Shown: piece after piece, positions 45,120-55,711 of the stretch
How positions within the stretch are numbered: position 1 is the stretch's first letter
How the letters are laid out: each line of letters starts with the position of its first letter
NCBI RefSeq assembly: GCF_029784155.1
Contig: NC_073691.1
Span: forward strand, 127,782,714-127,846,713
DNA length: 64,000 nt
DNA from: Uranotaenia lowii
Lineage: Eukaryota; Arthropoda; Insecta; Diptera; Culicidae
Direction of reading: 5' to 3'
The notes under the pieces: generated by a model
Seen by the model: only the letters and a program-made list of their open reading frames with translations
Told to the model about the DNA's origin: nothing
Database searches by the model: none
Program-made: the position numbers and the translations under genes

Positions 45120-46009
45120 AAATAGGCGCAACGTTAGGCGCCTGAGCAGCATGACGATAAGTCCGATGAGTGGGTTGGGGAATCAGTTCGATCCACTGCA
45201 GACTGTTGATTGTCCGGAATGGATTGAGCCCCTGAAGGATTCTGCAGGTGATGCTGTCCAATTGCTAGTCATCCTCAAGTGCAGCAAAGCTCCAGCTCAG
45301 CGCTGCTCGTGGGTGGTGGTGAAGGTACATTAACTGAATATGTTAATATTGAAAAAGGCTTAAGCAGTATTTACATGATGCAACAGTTATTTGAAAAAAA
45401 AATTTCGAACCATAAAATCGTTTATCATTTAATCATGAAAATTATCAATAGCAGAATTTATAGCATTCCTTTAGCAGAACCGATTTACTTTTATTTTCAT
45501 CCAACACTTTTCGATTGGAGGGAAACAAAATAGCTCTTTGGATAAGGTAACAAGAATAAGGAACAAGCAACATCCGGTTTAGGGTTTTGGTTGTTTGTTC
45601 CACCCTTTAAGATCCTTTCTATCATAACGGTCAATGAAAAGTTTTTCTTTTTCGGAACATACGGATAGACCGAACTGTATTGTAATTTTATTATAAAAAA
45701 GTGTTTAGAATACAAATTAATTCATTGAATATACTCATATCATTGCTTTTTTTCCGAAAACTCAATTTAAATATAATAAAATAAACTAAACCCCAGTACG
45801 GTTTTGAATCTTTTGATCTTTCGTTTACGATTGGCTTGTGCACATACACACTTTTTTGCCATCTGATTTTTTATCTCTAACACCTGGCATCCCTGGACCC
45901 CTTTTTTCGTAAACACTACAGCCAGCTGTCAAAACTTTTTTCAATATGGCGGAATGGCGATTTGGCATATGAGATCACCATATATAGAGGCATCATGATC
46001 TACGACACA
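45120..46009. other. Unassigned DNA, exon-like at its start
   Basis: The stretch 45120-45330 is comparatively GC-rich and stays open in one frame (NQFDPLQTVDCPEWIEPL), ending at a GGTAC donor-like site. No family was recognised. The rest is AT-rich with nothing visible. Confidence 0.3.
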
Positions 46010-46150
46010 CACTGAACAAAATCGGGCTATAAACAGTATTGGGAATTTTAGTATTTTTGCACTACTAGAAAATCCAATACTTTTTATAGATGAGCGCAAA
46101 ATTTTGCGCATATAGTTTAGCGTTCCGATAAATTTTATAGGAATTTCCAG
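46010..46150 (+). repeat. CACTGAACAAAA-ended repeat fragment
   Basis: CACTGAACAAAATCGGGCT, then TTTTGCACTACTAGAAAATCC and AATACTTTTTATAGA, repeat at 63647 onward and, more diverged and inverted, at 60180-60405. The right end was not found. Confidence 0.6.
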
Positions 46151-46207
46151 TGAAAGTAATATAATCGTAATTTGGTAAAAATGATTATTCTAGACAATGA
46201 AATGAAT

Positions 46208-47409
46208 CCCAGACAACCATTTGGTGGGTATTTCGAATTTGCAACGCAAATATACGTGCAAATATACGTGTAAACATATCGTATATAATGTAGCAAAACC
46301 AGTATATACGTATCATTTTGGAGGCCATATAGGTACATTAGCAAACATATTCTTGATTTGGATTGTATTAAATTACGATTTGCACGACTTGTCATGCGCA
46401 TTATTTACGACTACCCTGATTCTATTTGGAATATACTGTGACAATTCACATCATCATATAGATGATTGAGGTTGTAATATACGACATTTTTCGTAACAAT
46501 ATGGAAAGTTTGACGACTTATTTGGTCGTCTTTTGCGACTTGAGTGCAGGGCTCCCATTTTCCGTCAGTTGAAAAAAATATATTTTTTTTTGGGATTTTA
46601 AACCAATTGGTTTAATCATCCCCAAAAAATAATAAAAATAAGATTGTTTCAATAAAATGTGTTTTTTGTTGTCAAATTCAAGTTTATATCGTACACATTT
46701 ATTATTTGCCTGATTGCTGATTTTTTTCCACGTTCATGAATTTATTGTTAGCGCCTGGACTTGATCCCCTGACGATTCGATCAGCAGCTCATGATGGTTC
46801 CTCGACGCTATCTGGAATATATAAATTCAAGGGGATTTGCTTCAAAGGCATTAAAACAAAAGCAAATCGTATATTTCTATAACTTAAATCTTTTAAATCG
46901 TAGAACACGTCATCGATGATCTAAAAATAGACCAACATTTTGAAGCCTCCTTTAATACGAGTCCAATCATCGATGTCCCATTATCATAAACGATTTTATT
47001 GAACTTTTTTGTATTCTTTTACGATTGCCAGCAAATACGTTTTACGAAAATCAGACATGCGAATTAATTTGCAAAGGTATACGATTGCATGCACATTATT
47101 ACGAATCAATGCAGTTATATACGTATATTATTTTGAATTATTTCATGCATAGCACGACAAAATCTCTCAGTCACGGCTGATCACCGTATATCGGTCGTTT
47201 CACGGATTTTTTGCGAATTGTCGTACACAAAGGTCGAGTTCATATGTACATAAACACTTCTTGTCGTAATAAAATCATGCAATGCTTTTAAATACGATAA
47301 AGAATATGCATGGGCCGCACATTGTAGGTGCAGATATACGAAAATGAGTATATATAACATTCTATACGATGTAATCTGTAAAAGAAAATACGACTTCTGG
47401 TTGTCTGGG
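46208..47409. mobile_element. CCCAGACAACCA-ended element, 1.2 kb
   Basis: CCCAGACAACCA at the left is exactly inverted at the right end. The interior is rich in TATACG/CGTATA and ACGACTT/AAGTCGT words. No ORF of note. The first eight bases equal those of the R2 termini of elements A-C, suggesting a related transposase. No clear target duplication. Confidence 0.7.
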
Positions 47410-47625
47410 GTATTTAATTCTACTTGCGATTTTTAAATGGATTTGTTATGAAAAATAAAACATCTGGGCTTGAAGCATTATAATATTTTATTTATATCTC
47501 CTATACACGTACACCGTGGGAGAAGAAAAAATGACAATAACTTACAGCAGGTGGGGTGATGCGATGCGAGAAACGTTTCCGGCGGATATCTGCTTTTGGA
47601 TTTGGTGGTGCTGCTGTTGTCGCTG

Positions 47626-47815
47626 CCCTGTCAGGAAGGTTTGCTCAATCGGGCCGATTGCAAAACAGAGATGGCGGCACTCGAATTCTAGCGGTTAGAA
47701 TTCGGTCCGTTTTCGGCTCGATTTCCATCTGCCTGCTCGATTGCTCGAAAACAGACGATATTTTTTCGCAGTGCTGCGACGCGAACAAAACGAAACACGA
47801 GCAGTTTTATTTGTT
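47626..47815 (+). repeat. R1 module, copy in element B
   Basis: Near-identical in its first 190 bases to 35787-35980 and to the inverse of 59525-59715. It diverges after GAGCAGTTTT. Confidence 0.9.
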
Positions 47816-48232
47816 TGCTGTACGAAAACGAACCAACGAGAAAACCGTCATTTCAGTCTGGTTTCGTCGCAATGCGAATCATTTTACTGAAAATAAATGG
47901 CAATTAGAGTTTTCTTTATCGGTTTTGTAATTGAGTTTATAGTTCGTAAGCCAATATTCAAATTGGTAAGTCGAAGCGCCATTTGCGTTTTTCATTATTT
48001 TGAATTAAAATCGAGTATTTGAATATTTAAATATTGACATTGCTCCTTCTCACATTCCGCGTTAAGGTTGGATTGGTCATCATTCGTTGGAACGGCTCGA
48101 CAAGCAACTAACGTTCCACCGATAACCGGTAGCAAATCCACTCCGTTATCAAACAACAGCAACAGGCATCCAAACAGCAAAACCAGCCGGAAGTTCCGAT
48201 TAGCCTAGCATTGGGCCAACGAATATCCAAAA

Positions 48233-48369
48233 ATGTCTTCAACTATCCCAAAAAAAAAGTCGGAAGAACTGGAAATGCAGATGGACCAAACAATACATCT
48301 AATCCGAATCGAATTCCGCCGCACCCTCATGCATTATCTCCCGGGTAATTTTGTCCGAATCGGATGAAG
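48233..48369 (+). CDS. Exon-like ORF in element B, unrecognised
   Basis: An ATG after CAAAA opens MSSTIPKKKSEELEMQMDQ and continues for about 45 codons. It may be the first coding exon of the element's transcript. No family was recognised, and the following text is broken by stops. Confidence 0.25.
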
Positions 48370-49117
48370 AAAAATTTGAGACATCGGAATCCGAGCAGTA
48401 CAGATGTTGTCAGACTGGGATTATTTTTTGTTTAGGAAGATACAAATGATTTTTAAGTTTAATGTCTTCCTGCTTCTCGGAGGTCAGTTATCAAAAACTC
48501 AAGGGGTTTCCGGTTTTTCTAAAAGTGGAAGTAGTAGTATCGCAAATTGCTGACAGTGTTGAATAGAAGGAAGTTTTTGACGCTTTGTCCATCTGCTGAA
48601 AGGAAAAGTGCTTCTGAACTTGTGACCTCTAAGATGCAAGAAACACTCAAATTACATGAGGAGTTGGAGAAAGTAAATCACTGCGCTTGTGGCCAATTTG
48701 CACGATAGGCAAAATGTTATCATGCTAATCTTCATCCTGTGAAAGCATTCTAGAACCCGATCCTCGGAAGGTATGATTACACAAGCAATCATTTGTTTTT
48801 TAATTAAAAGTAAACATTCTTTCTAGGTTTGATGGAAATATTAGTCAATGACGCTTAGATTGTTCCCATATAAGCCAAAATGCGCTAACTGATAAAAAAT
48901 TCAACTCCGAGAGCGACTGTTGTTTTCGGTAAAGTTTTGCAAACGGTTTTGCTTCGATTCCAATGATCAGCGAAAAAGTTAAACATCATCCGACATTTGA
49001 ACATTCCGTAAAGACATCCAGTTAAGGAGGAGAACTAAAAAAAGTAGCTAACAGTTTAAAATAAGACCAGTAAAGCGACAAACCGGGATCAGCAGAGAAA
49101 GGAATGCTCCAATACGA

Positions 49118-49345
49118 TGATGCCGCAGAGTGAGAAACAAATTAGCCAGAAGGTTGTCACCACATAGTGCTTGCCCTAGCTGTTCCTAGCCTAAAAGTGT
49201 GATGTCGCGGGCGGAGAAATCTGACTGGAGCATACCAACAATGTGACCAGGCAGTTGGGTTTTGGAGCAAGCAGGGTTCGTTCTGGTGTTGTCAGACCGG
49301 AAGCTTCCAGCATAGATGTGTCGAATGTTGCTCAAATTCGAAGTG
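49118..49345 (+). pseudogene. Exon-like module shared by elements A and B (copy B)
   Basis: Matches 36312-36545 closely. After GTTGCTCAA the sequence becomes B-specific (CCGATAGCAACATTTGGAAC) and ends in donor CAG|GTAATC at 49391-49395. Confidence 0.6.
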
Positions 49346-49456
49346 TAACCGATAGCAACATTTGGAACACAGCGGAAGATTTGATCAATCAGGTAATCTT
49401 TGCAAGCTTTTTTTTTTAAAATAAAAATAATTGAACTTTATTTTTTCATTTACTAG

Positions 49457-49757
49457 GTCCGCCAAATTTTCCGACACAAATTGGGAGAAACAAATATATC
49501 GAGCTCTGTAAAGCAACAGCGGAGATCAGCTAAAAAGCCAACAGTCACCACAATTACAACAGGCTCCAGTGGTTTCGGTTTCAGATCTGGCGGGTTCACA
49601 TTTGGCTCAACCCCAGCCAAACCAGTAGCTATGCCGTCCCGTCAGTTAAATCAAATCCATTTCCAAGCTTGGAATCGTTTTAATTTGGACATAAGCGATT
49701 CCCAGAAGTCCTACGGGGAAATGTTACCATCAGCAGCCTTAGCACCGGATCGTTAGC
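49457..49757 (+). CDS. FG-containing exon-like ORF in element B
   Basis: Acceptor TTCATTTACTAG precedes 49457. The frame reads VRQIFRHKLGETNISSS, then a Thr-rich run and GSSGFGFRSGGFTFGSTP, with two to three FG-like dipeptides as in nucleoporin linkers, and stops at 49757. A nucleoporin origin would fit the Ran-binding-domain fragment in element C but is not proven. Confidence 0.35.
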
Positions 49758-50099
49758 CATATTTGGTTCAGGAACGGCAACTGATGGAAAAATTTGCAGA
49801 ATCAATCCAAATATTTAAGGATCCATCGCAGCGCCAGGTTAATTGTCTTATTAAAAGATTTTCAAATTTTAATTATTGTAAATATTCATCTACAGACATT
49901 CTTCAAGCTCGTTCCAGACCAGTTGTTGTAAAAAACTCCATGCATTGGATTTTGATCGGAGCTGACGAAAATTATTTACCACCTCATAAAAACAAGAAAT
50001 TCCAAAACAATAATGGACTGGCTCGACCAATTGGGAAGCAATTGCCTTCGACGGAAGTGAATTCATGTTCCCATAAGCTTACTGAGACGAGCGATCGCA

Positions 50100-50530
50100 A
50101 ACTACCAGCCAGTAGGTAACAAGGCACAGTTAGCAAGTTAGTCGGTTATCCACTCAGGCCATTCCCCCAAATATTATTGCGGTAAGTTGAATATTCTTTT
50201 TGTTGATATGCTAATAATATGACCCTAGCGGCCCCAAAACAGGGACAACTTCAAAGAAAAAAGTTAATAATGTTGTGTAATTTGGTTTTAAAAGGGCTCT
50301 GCTGGAGTTGGTAAAAACGATCCTTTGCATGGTTCGCATTCTGCTGGCTGAAAATTTTCGGGAAGTCGCAATCGTGCTGAATGCTTCTAGCGTACGTAGA
50401 ATTGATGTGGTCCAGGACAAGATTGAAATGTTCGCTCAACAGAAGGTTACTCCCATAGGGTCGGCACAAGTTTGTCATTTTGAACGAAGCCGATAGCATG
50501 GCCGAGGATGCTCAGCAAGCGGGATGGCGA
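50100..50530 (+). pseudogene. Replication factor C small-subunit (RFC2-type) fragment captured in element B
   Basis: Pieces in order: VGNK then VSRLST and PPNIIA before donor GTAAG at 50182; after acceptor CCCTAG a Walker-A-like GPKTGTTS; then KTILCMVRILLAENFRE, VLNASSVRRIDVVQDK, IEMFAQQKVT; then, in a shifted frame, HKFVILNEADSMAEDAQQA. The order matches the clamp-loader AAA+ ATPase small subunits (NIIIAGPPG, Walker A, LNAS, MFAQQKV, DEADSM). The Walker-B box reads NEAD rather than DEAD, and frames are broken at least twice. After DAQQA the similarity ends abruptly in unrelated text. Confidence 0.75.
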
Positions 50531-50717
50531 TTTGATTGCGGATCATTTCTTGAGCTGCGGATTAATAAGAACTAAAAGTTGCTGCCAAGATGTGAGGTGT
50601 TTTAAATCCTTTTGATTTGTTTTGTTGACACTATAATCACTTGATTCTATTCTAGGTTCATTGGCGTTTTCAACATTATAGGTAACACCGTCAACACAGA
50701 ATCCCAAAGCAGTCTTA

Positions 50718-50870
50718 TACCGTATTTGTTTACGCCGAGTGTTGCTCTAGTGTTGCACTGGTGCACCACTAGGTGCTGTCAAACTGTTTGTTTATTCGGA
50801 CGGTGTTGCACTGGTTTTGACCTGGTGTTACACTGACATCGGGCGATAGTGCCCCGAAAATTTTATATAA
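50718..50870 (-). repeat. Truncated copy of the 30346 MITE inside element B
   Basis: TACCGTATTTGTTTACGCC and the following GTGTTGCAC-rich text match the inverse of the right part of 30346-30618. TTA precedes it. The other terminus is missing beyond GATAGTGCCCCGAAAATTTT. Confidence 0.65.
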
Positions 50871-51274
50871 TATGATAATGAAATATCTGCAAAGGATTGT
50901 GTAAGTAGAAATAACACAGAGAAATACTAAGTCTATCGAATCATCGATTGTGTCATTTTGATTGTTGCAACGAATCACATGAAACCTCTGGGGCTCATAA
51001 CTGTAACCAAAGTGACGCAACGTCTTATATGAACTATGATTTATGATAAAGATGTTCCCCACAGAATTTTCGAGAACGAAAAAAATGGGTCACGCAAGAC
51101 TCTTTCTACCAGCTACGATTAAGGTTCTGCAACCGCAGACTCATTGAATATTAGAAATTACGATGATGGTTTTGATCATGGGTCAGGTATCACAGTCTGG
51201 TAAGCTCTATATATGTCTTCATAAAACTGAGATGTTGAAAAAATTATCACTCAAAATACTTTTTATTTTTCTAG

Positions 51275-51560
51275 ATTTTCTAGAACAGAGATTCAAGCTT
51301 AACGGTTTGCCTGAGCAGTATAGTTTCAAAGAATTTGACAGTGTACGCAGAAGCTGCTTGATATGAGTGAAGCACCAACAAAAAACCAAAAGTCAACCCA
51401 ATTGAGAGCTGGAGAGAAGAATCTCAGCATCATGGCTTATTTAAAAATATTTTACGATCTGAAGCGGCCGAAAACATATAAAGTTTTAAAATCGTTGAAT
51501 ATCTGGATTCTCAGGTGGCCTCTTGTTCATAAGAAATTCAGGTATAAATAGTGTACTTTA
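51275..51560 (+). pseudogene. Exon-like block in element B, unrecognised
   Basis: After acceptor TTTTTCTAG the text carries two overlapping frames (QRFKLNGLPEQYSFKEFD, and MSEAPTKNQKSTQLRAGEK onward). No family was recognised. Confidence 0.2.
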
Positions 51561-52469
51561 CATTTACAGTTGTAAGATTCTTTTATAACTTTTTTTAGAA
51601 TTGAATTGGATCGAAAGGGAGGGAGCTTAATCAGTTTGTGAAGTCGGTTACCAATTGCTACATCAAATAATAAACCGCTGATGATCGATCTTATGACAAC
51701 CTTTTCGGATCAGCACGGTTAGTCTGTTACATCTAAGTCAAATTAAAAGCATCCCAGAACATTTTGAGATTTGAACTTATATGGGTATAAGTGCTACTAA
51801 GACTCTGGTTATAGTTTCCAGTTGTCATAAGATACATAATTATTCGTATATAATTCAAGTTGTCAGTTCATGTTATGTACACCTGTATTACTCAAAAAAT
51901 GAACTCAGAAATGTATCCTATGCTTCAATTTTAATTTTCTAATTACTGGGTGAATGATCATATGAAATAAAATTAAGTTTGAAAAATACTAAGAGTAGGT
52001 GCCAATTTTTCGAATTTTTCGTTGGAAATTTGTTTATTATTCATTGTCTTATTAGATACACATAATTTTTTTTTAAGTTAAGCTCCTAATTCCAAGCACC
52101 AATAAATTCAATTAAACCTGCTGGAGTAAAATAGGACTTGAACTATATAAGTAGTTGTTACATTATGTGATATTAAAAATTGAACTTCAAATCATTTTAA
52201 ATCAAATATTCAAAACAGGCTTAACAGTTTTATTAAAATTTTACAATATTATTTCATATTTCCAGGCCTGAGTACCTTAACTTTCTTACTCCTAAGTTTT
52301 TCCCAGCCGAGCTACCGTTGCTGACAACGTCGATTTTAATATTCCAGAATTTCGTGCCATCACCACCGTTCGGCTTAAAATTGTTTAAAACACAACACCA
52401 GCTCCATAACGTATGATAAATTTGTAACACAACAATTACTATATACATTAATGTTTTTTTTATTTACAG

Positions 52470-52741
52470 AGCTCAACGGTGCAAAGAAAAGATGTATGAG
52501 GCCAAATTTTGCTCCCTACTTTTGTCGGTGGATGAATCCCTCGAGCAAACGTGCGATCTCCGGATGGGAGTTTGTTTTTTTGGCATCAGCAACGCGATTC
52601 CCATCCGCAGAATGATTCCAGTATTATGACTTCTTATAGCCATATTGCTTTTAACAAAAAGCGTCAAAGTTTGGAATTCTATTGGATGAGCGGCTCGAGG
52701 AAAATGCATTTCGAAAAATGCAATGATAATTGTTTGTTGTA
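52470..52741 (+). pseudogene. Last exon-like block and 3'-UTR of element B
   Basis: Acceptor TTTTTTTATTTACAG precedes 52470. Frames are open for 40-50 codons only, for example KFCSLLLSVDESLEQTCD. AATAAA at 52806 just before R2 could serve as a polyadenylation signal. Confidence 0.25.
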
Positions 52742-52844
52742 GTAATTACTTTTTATTTGATTTGGATTATTTTGATAAAATTGTACAAAAAAAAAACATT
52801 GAAAAATAAAAATTTAGATTTTTAAAAACTGAATGATTGGCAAC

Positions 52845-53383
52845 CCTGGAAACGGCTCGGAAATCCGTTCGTATTCGGTCCGAAATCGGTTCTTTTTTTT
52901 GAAATGGACTCTATAACAATCGGCCCAGAAACGGTTCGAAAAATTGTTCGGATTCGGTCCGAAATCGGTCCTTTTTTTCGGATGGATGCTATGGCAATCG
53001 ACCCAGAATCGGTTCGAAAAATCGTTCAGTTTCGGTCCGATATCGGTCCTTTTTTTCGGATGGACACTATGGCAATCGGTCCAGAAACGGTTCGAAAACC
53101 CGTTTGGTTTCGGTCCGAAATCGGTTCTTTATTTCGGAGGGATGATGGCAATCGGCCCAGAAACAGTTCGAAAACCGTTCAGATTCGGTTGGAAATCGGT
53201 TCGCTTGTTTTGACATTTGATCTGCTCGAACTGGTTGAAAAAACTTATCGTCGTCCGAAAAAGTGTTTCATTTTCGCGCGATTTTGTACTAAACTCGGCC
53301 CGATTTCTTATACGATTTCGGGCCGATCGAGCAGATGAACGAACAAAAATCGGGCCGATTTCGGGCGATTTTTCCTGTCTGGG
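52845..53383 (+). repeat. R2 repeat array, copy in element B
   Basis: About four units of 80-90 bp, each with ATGGCAATCGGCCCAGAA, GGTTCGAAAA and CGGTCCGAAATCGGTCC, then the shared terminal block to TTTCCTGTCTGGG. Confidence 0.88.
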
Positions 53384-53481
53384 TGGTGGTGCTGCTGTTG
53401 CCGCTAGTGGTGGCGATGGTGATACGATCATCGACGGCTTAGTGCGCTTCCACCGTCGGTGAAAAAAACTGGCTCCTGGTA

Positions 53482-53972
53482 CCCAGACAGGAAAAATCGC
53501 CCGAAATCGGCCCGATTTTTGTCCGTTCATCTGCTCGATCGGTCCGAAATCGTATAAGAAATCGGGCCGAGTTTAGTAGAAAATCGTGCGAAAATGAAAC
53601 ACTTTTTCGGACGACGATAAGTTTTTTCAACCAGTTCGAGCAGATCAAATGTCAAAACAAGCGAACCGTTTTCGGACCGAAACCTAATGGTTTTCGAACC
53701 GTTTCTGGGCCGATTGCCATAGCGTCCATCCGAAAAAAGGACCGATATCGGACCGAAACCGAACGAATTTTCGAACCGATTCTGGGTCGATTGCCATAGC
53801 CTCTATCCGAAAAAAAGAACCGATTTCGGACCGAATCCGAACGATTTTTCGAACCGATTCTGGGCCGATTGCCATAGCATCCATCTGTAAAAAAGGACCG
53901 ATTTCGGACCGAAACAGAACGGTTTTTCGAACCGTTTCTGGGCCAATTAGCATTGTTGCCATTCATTTAGGT
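53482..53972 (-). repeat. R2 repeat array, copy in element C
   Basis: The inverse of the arrays at 40790-41291 and 52845-53383. About four units with the same CGGTCCGAAATCGGTCC core plus the terminal block. Confidence 0.88.
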
Positions 53973-54095
53973 TTTTCGGTTTTGTTACAAAAAGCTAGAT
54001 TTTTATTTCATTAGTTTATTTTTTAGTTTTTGTTCTTCTAATACATTCGTTTGCTGCCTCTTCGACTATAAAACATTGCGATGTTTGGCGCAAGC

Positions 54096-54262
54096 TTATT
54101 CAATCGAATGGTTGGCAGCAATTTTGTGCATCTGTTCGCCTCGCATGACAATTCGAAATTTGCTTGGATCAGTTTTGCTACACAAAATTTCAACTCGCCG
54201 AGGCCTCTTAAACTGTTTGTCGTCCTGAACAACTTTGAACGGCCACAGAACACCTGATTCTA
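54096..54262 (-). pseudogene. Ran-binding domain (RanBP1/RanBP2-type) fragment captured in element C
   Basis: The minus-strand frame ending in TAA at 54096 reads GVLWPFKVVQDDKQFKR, then RRVEILCSKTDPSKF and RIVMRGEQMHKIAANHSIE. The series (acidic/K-F/W-K-R, a beta strand, RIVMR.EQ, HKI.ANH.I) is that of Ran-binding domains, which hold RanGTP. The usual RREQ is RGEQ here and the domain's first strands and last helix are missing. The opposite strand is also open for 59 codons (from 54081), which is coincidental. Confidence 0.75.
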
Positions 54263-54339
54263 ATCTTCATCGCCCATTTTGACTGACCGAAGATCATATT
54301 CGCTGGAAACGATGCATAATCGTCGTCACCATCTTCCGC

Positions 54340-54600
54340 TTCTTAATCGGTAATGGCACAAGAAGAGGTATAAGCAGCGGCTGATACGATGTGTTGGGCG
54401 AACATTCCTGGTGGGATGGAAGGAATGGTGGTGGCCTTCGGAACTGCAATAGAAAATTTCATATTAATCGATGATGGCTGAACGGCTGGTAGGGAAATGT
54501 ATTCTATACCGGAAATTGTTGATGCAACCACTGAGGGAATGACTGCGTCGGAACCGTTTCCAGCACCAGATGACGGCTCTTCATTGGTCGTGGCGCTACT
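54340..54600 (-). pseudogene. Exon-like block in element C, unrecognised
   Basis: Reads SSGAGNGSDAVIPSVV, ISLPAVQPSSINMKF and PSIPPGMFAQH before a stop. It is Ser/Pro/Ile-rich without a recognised domain, and is read on the same strand as the Ran-binding-domain piece. Confidence 0.25.
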
Positions 54601-55468
54601 GGGTTTCCTTTTTTTTTAAATTAATTTGCTCTATTCATTGTTGGGAGTGGTAAAAAATATATATTCCATACAATCTACCTAGAGTTCTTTTAGAATGGGG
54701 CCTTCGAAGAGCAGTTTGTGAATATTTCGATAGAATCTGAAAGATTAAAAATAAAGATAAAAATGTTAACAAAAACGTTTCAAAAAAGTCTTCACGTAAA
54801 AAGGAGCACCAGAATTTCTCTTTATTCGATTCTTCGTCGGCCAAATCGATAGCACTCCGACTTTACCTAATTTTCTCAAATTAATGGATTTTTCTATTTG
54901 TTTTTCATATTTTGTATGAGATGTCTATTAAATATTAACAAACATTATAATGACAAATTGTAGGAACACATTATTGGCGTCAATATTGAACAATATTAAT
55001 ATTGACAGGCATCAATGTCCTGATTTCTATTCTAGCAATAGTAAGATCTGATGGTTCGTCAATTTCTCTTTCTCTTCCATTACTTATCATAACTACCTTC
55101 AGAGTACACAGCCAAGGAATTTAGGTCGAACTTTTTTCTTGTGTGCTTCATAGTGTAGGTTAGGCAGGCCGCGGTATCTGTTTGTCTGATGCTGTTGAAA
55201 CACTCGACGATTTTAATGATTTGGTTGGTACGTTTATATTGGCAGTTTCATCTCATGTGAATACTTGTCCCGCTTTTCAATCTGGAACCCATCGAATTGA
55301 TGCAGCCGAACGTTGCCCGTAAAATTTTTTTCTGTTGACTGAAACTGAAATGAAAGAAAAACGAATATGACATCGATTAATAGATAGCATGTCGTTTAAC
55401 TTACATAACATTAAAAAAAACTTGTTCAATAAAATTCCTTTCGATGATCTCACTGACCAATACTGATC

Positions 55469-55711
55469 TTAAATAGAATCACTCAAATTACCAGTCATCG
55501 TTCCGGAGCTGAACGTTGGTGCACCAATTGTTGTTATAGCACATGCAGTGGTAGCAGTCGAACTTGTTTTCCTAGTAGGTTGAGATCCCGATTTTTTCAC
55601 AACTTCATCATTATCCGAGAAAATACGGAGGAATATTGATTGAAGTAGTTGATATACTTGGTCTAGCTGCGGTTTCGTACCCTCCGAAATTTTCGGAAAT
55701 GGTAGACTCAA
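55469..55711 (-). pseudogene. Exon-like block in element C, unrecognised
   Basis: 80 codons from SLPFPKISEGTKPQLDQV to a stop, containing FLRIFSDNDEVVKKSG and a Ser/Thr/Ala run. No family was recognised. Confidence 0.25.

Larger units (their letters stand above)
47626..53383 (+). mobile_element. Element B: gene-capturing DNA transposon, 5.8 kb
   Basis: Starts CCCTGTCAGGAAGG, ends TTTTTCCTGTCTGGG, with TG on both outer sides (47624-47625, 53384-53385). R1 lies at the left and R2 at the right. Removing the element plus one TG restores a perfect-phase 21-bp direct repeat (GGTGGTGCTGCTGTTG unit) in the host exon, which confirms the ends. Inside are exon-like blocks with GTAAG/TTTAG borders: 48230-48350, about 48590-48770, 49100-49395, 49457-49757, the replication factor C block, 51275-51560 and 52470-52740. 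No transposase was seen. Confidence 0.85.

Noticed and set aside
54081..54260. 59-codon plus-strand ORF (MFGASLFNRMVGSNF...)
   Set aside because: It is exactly antisense to the Ran-binding-domain fragment, which has the recognisable motif order.
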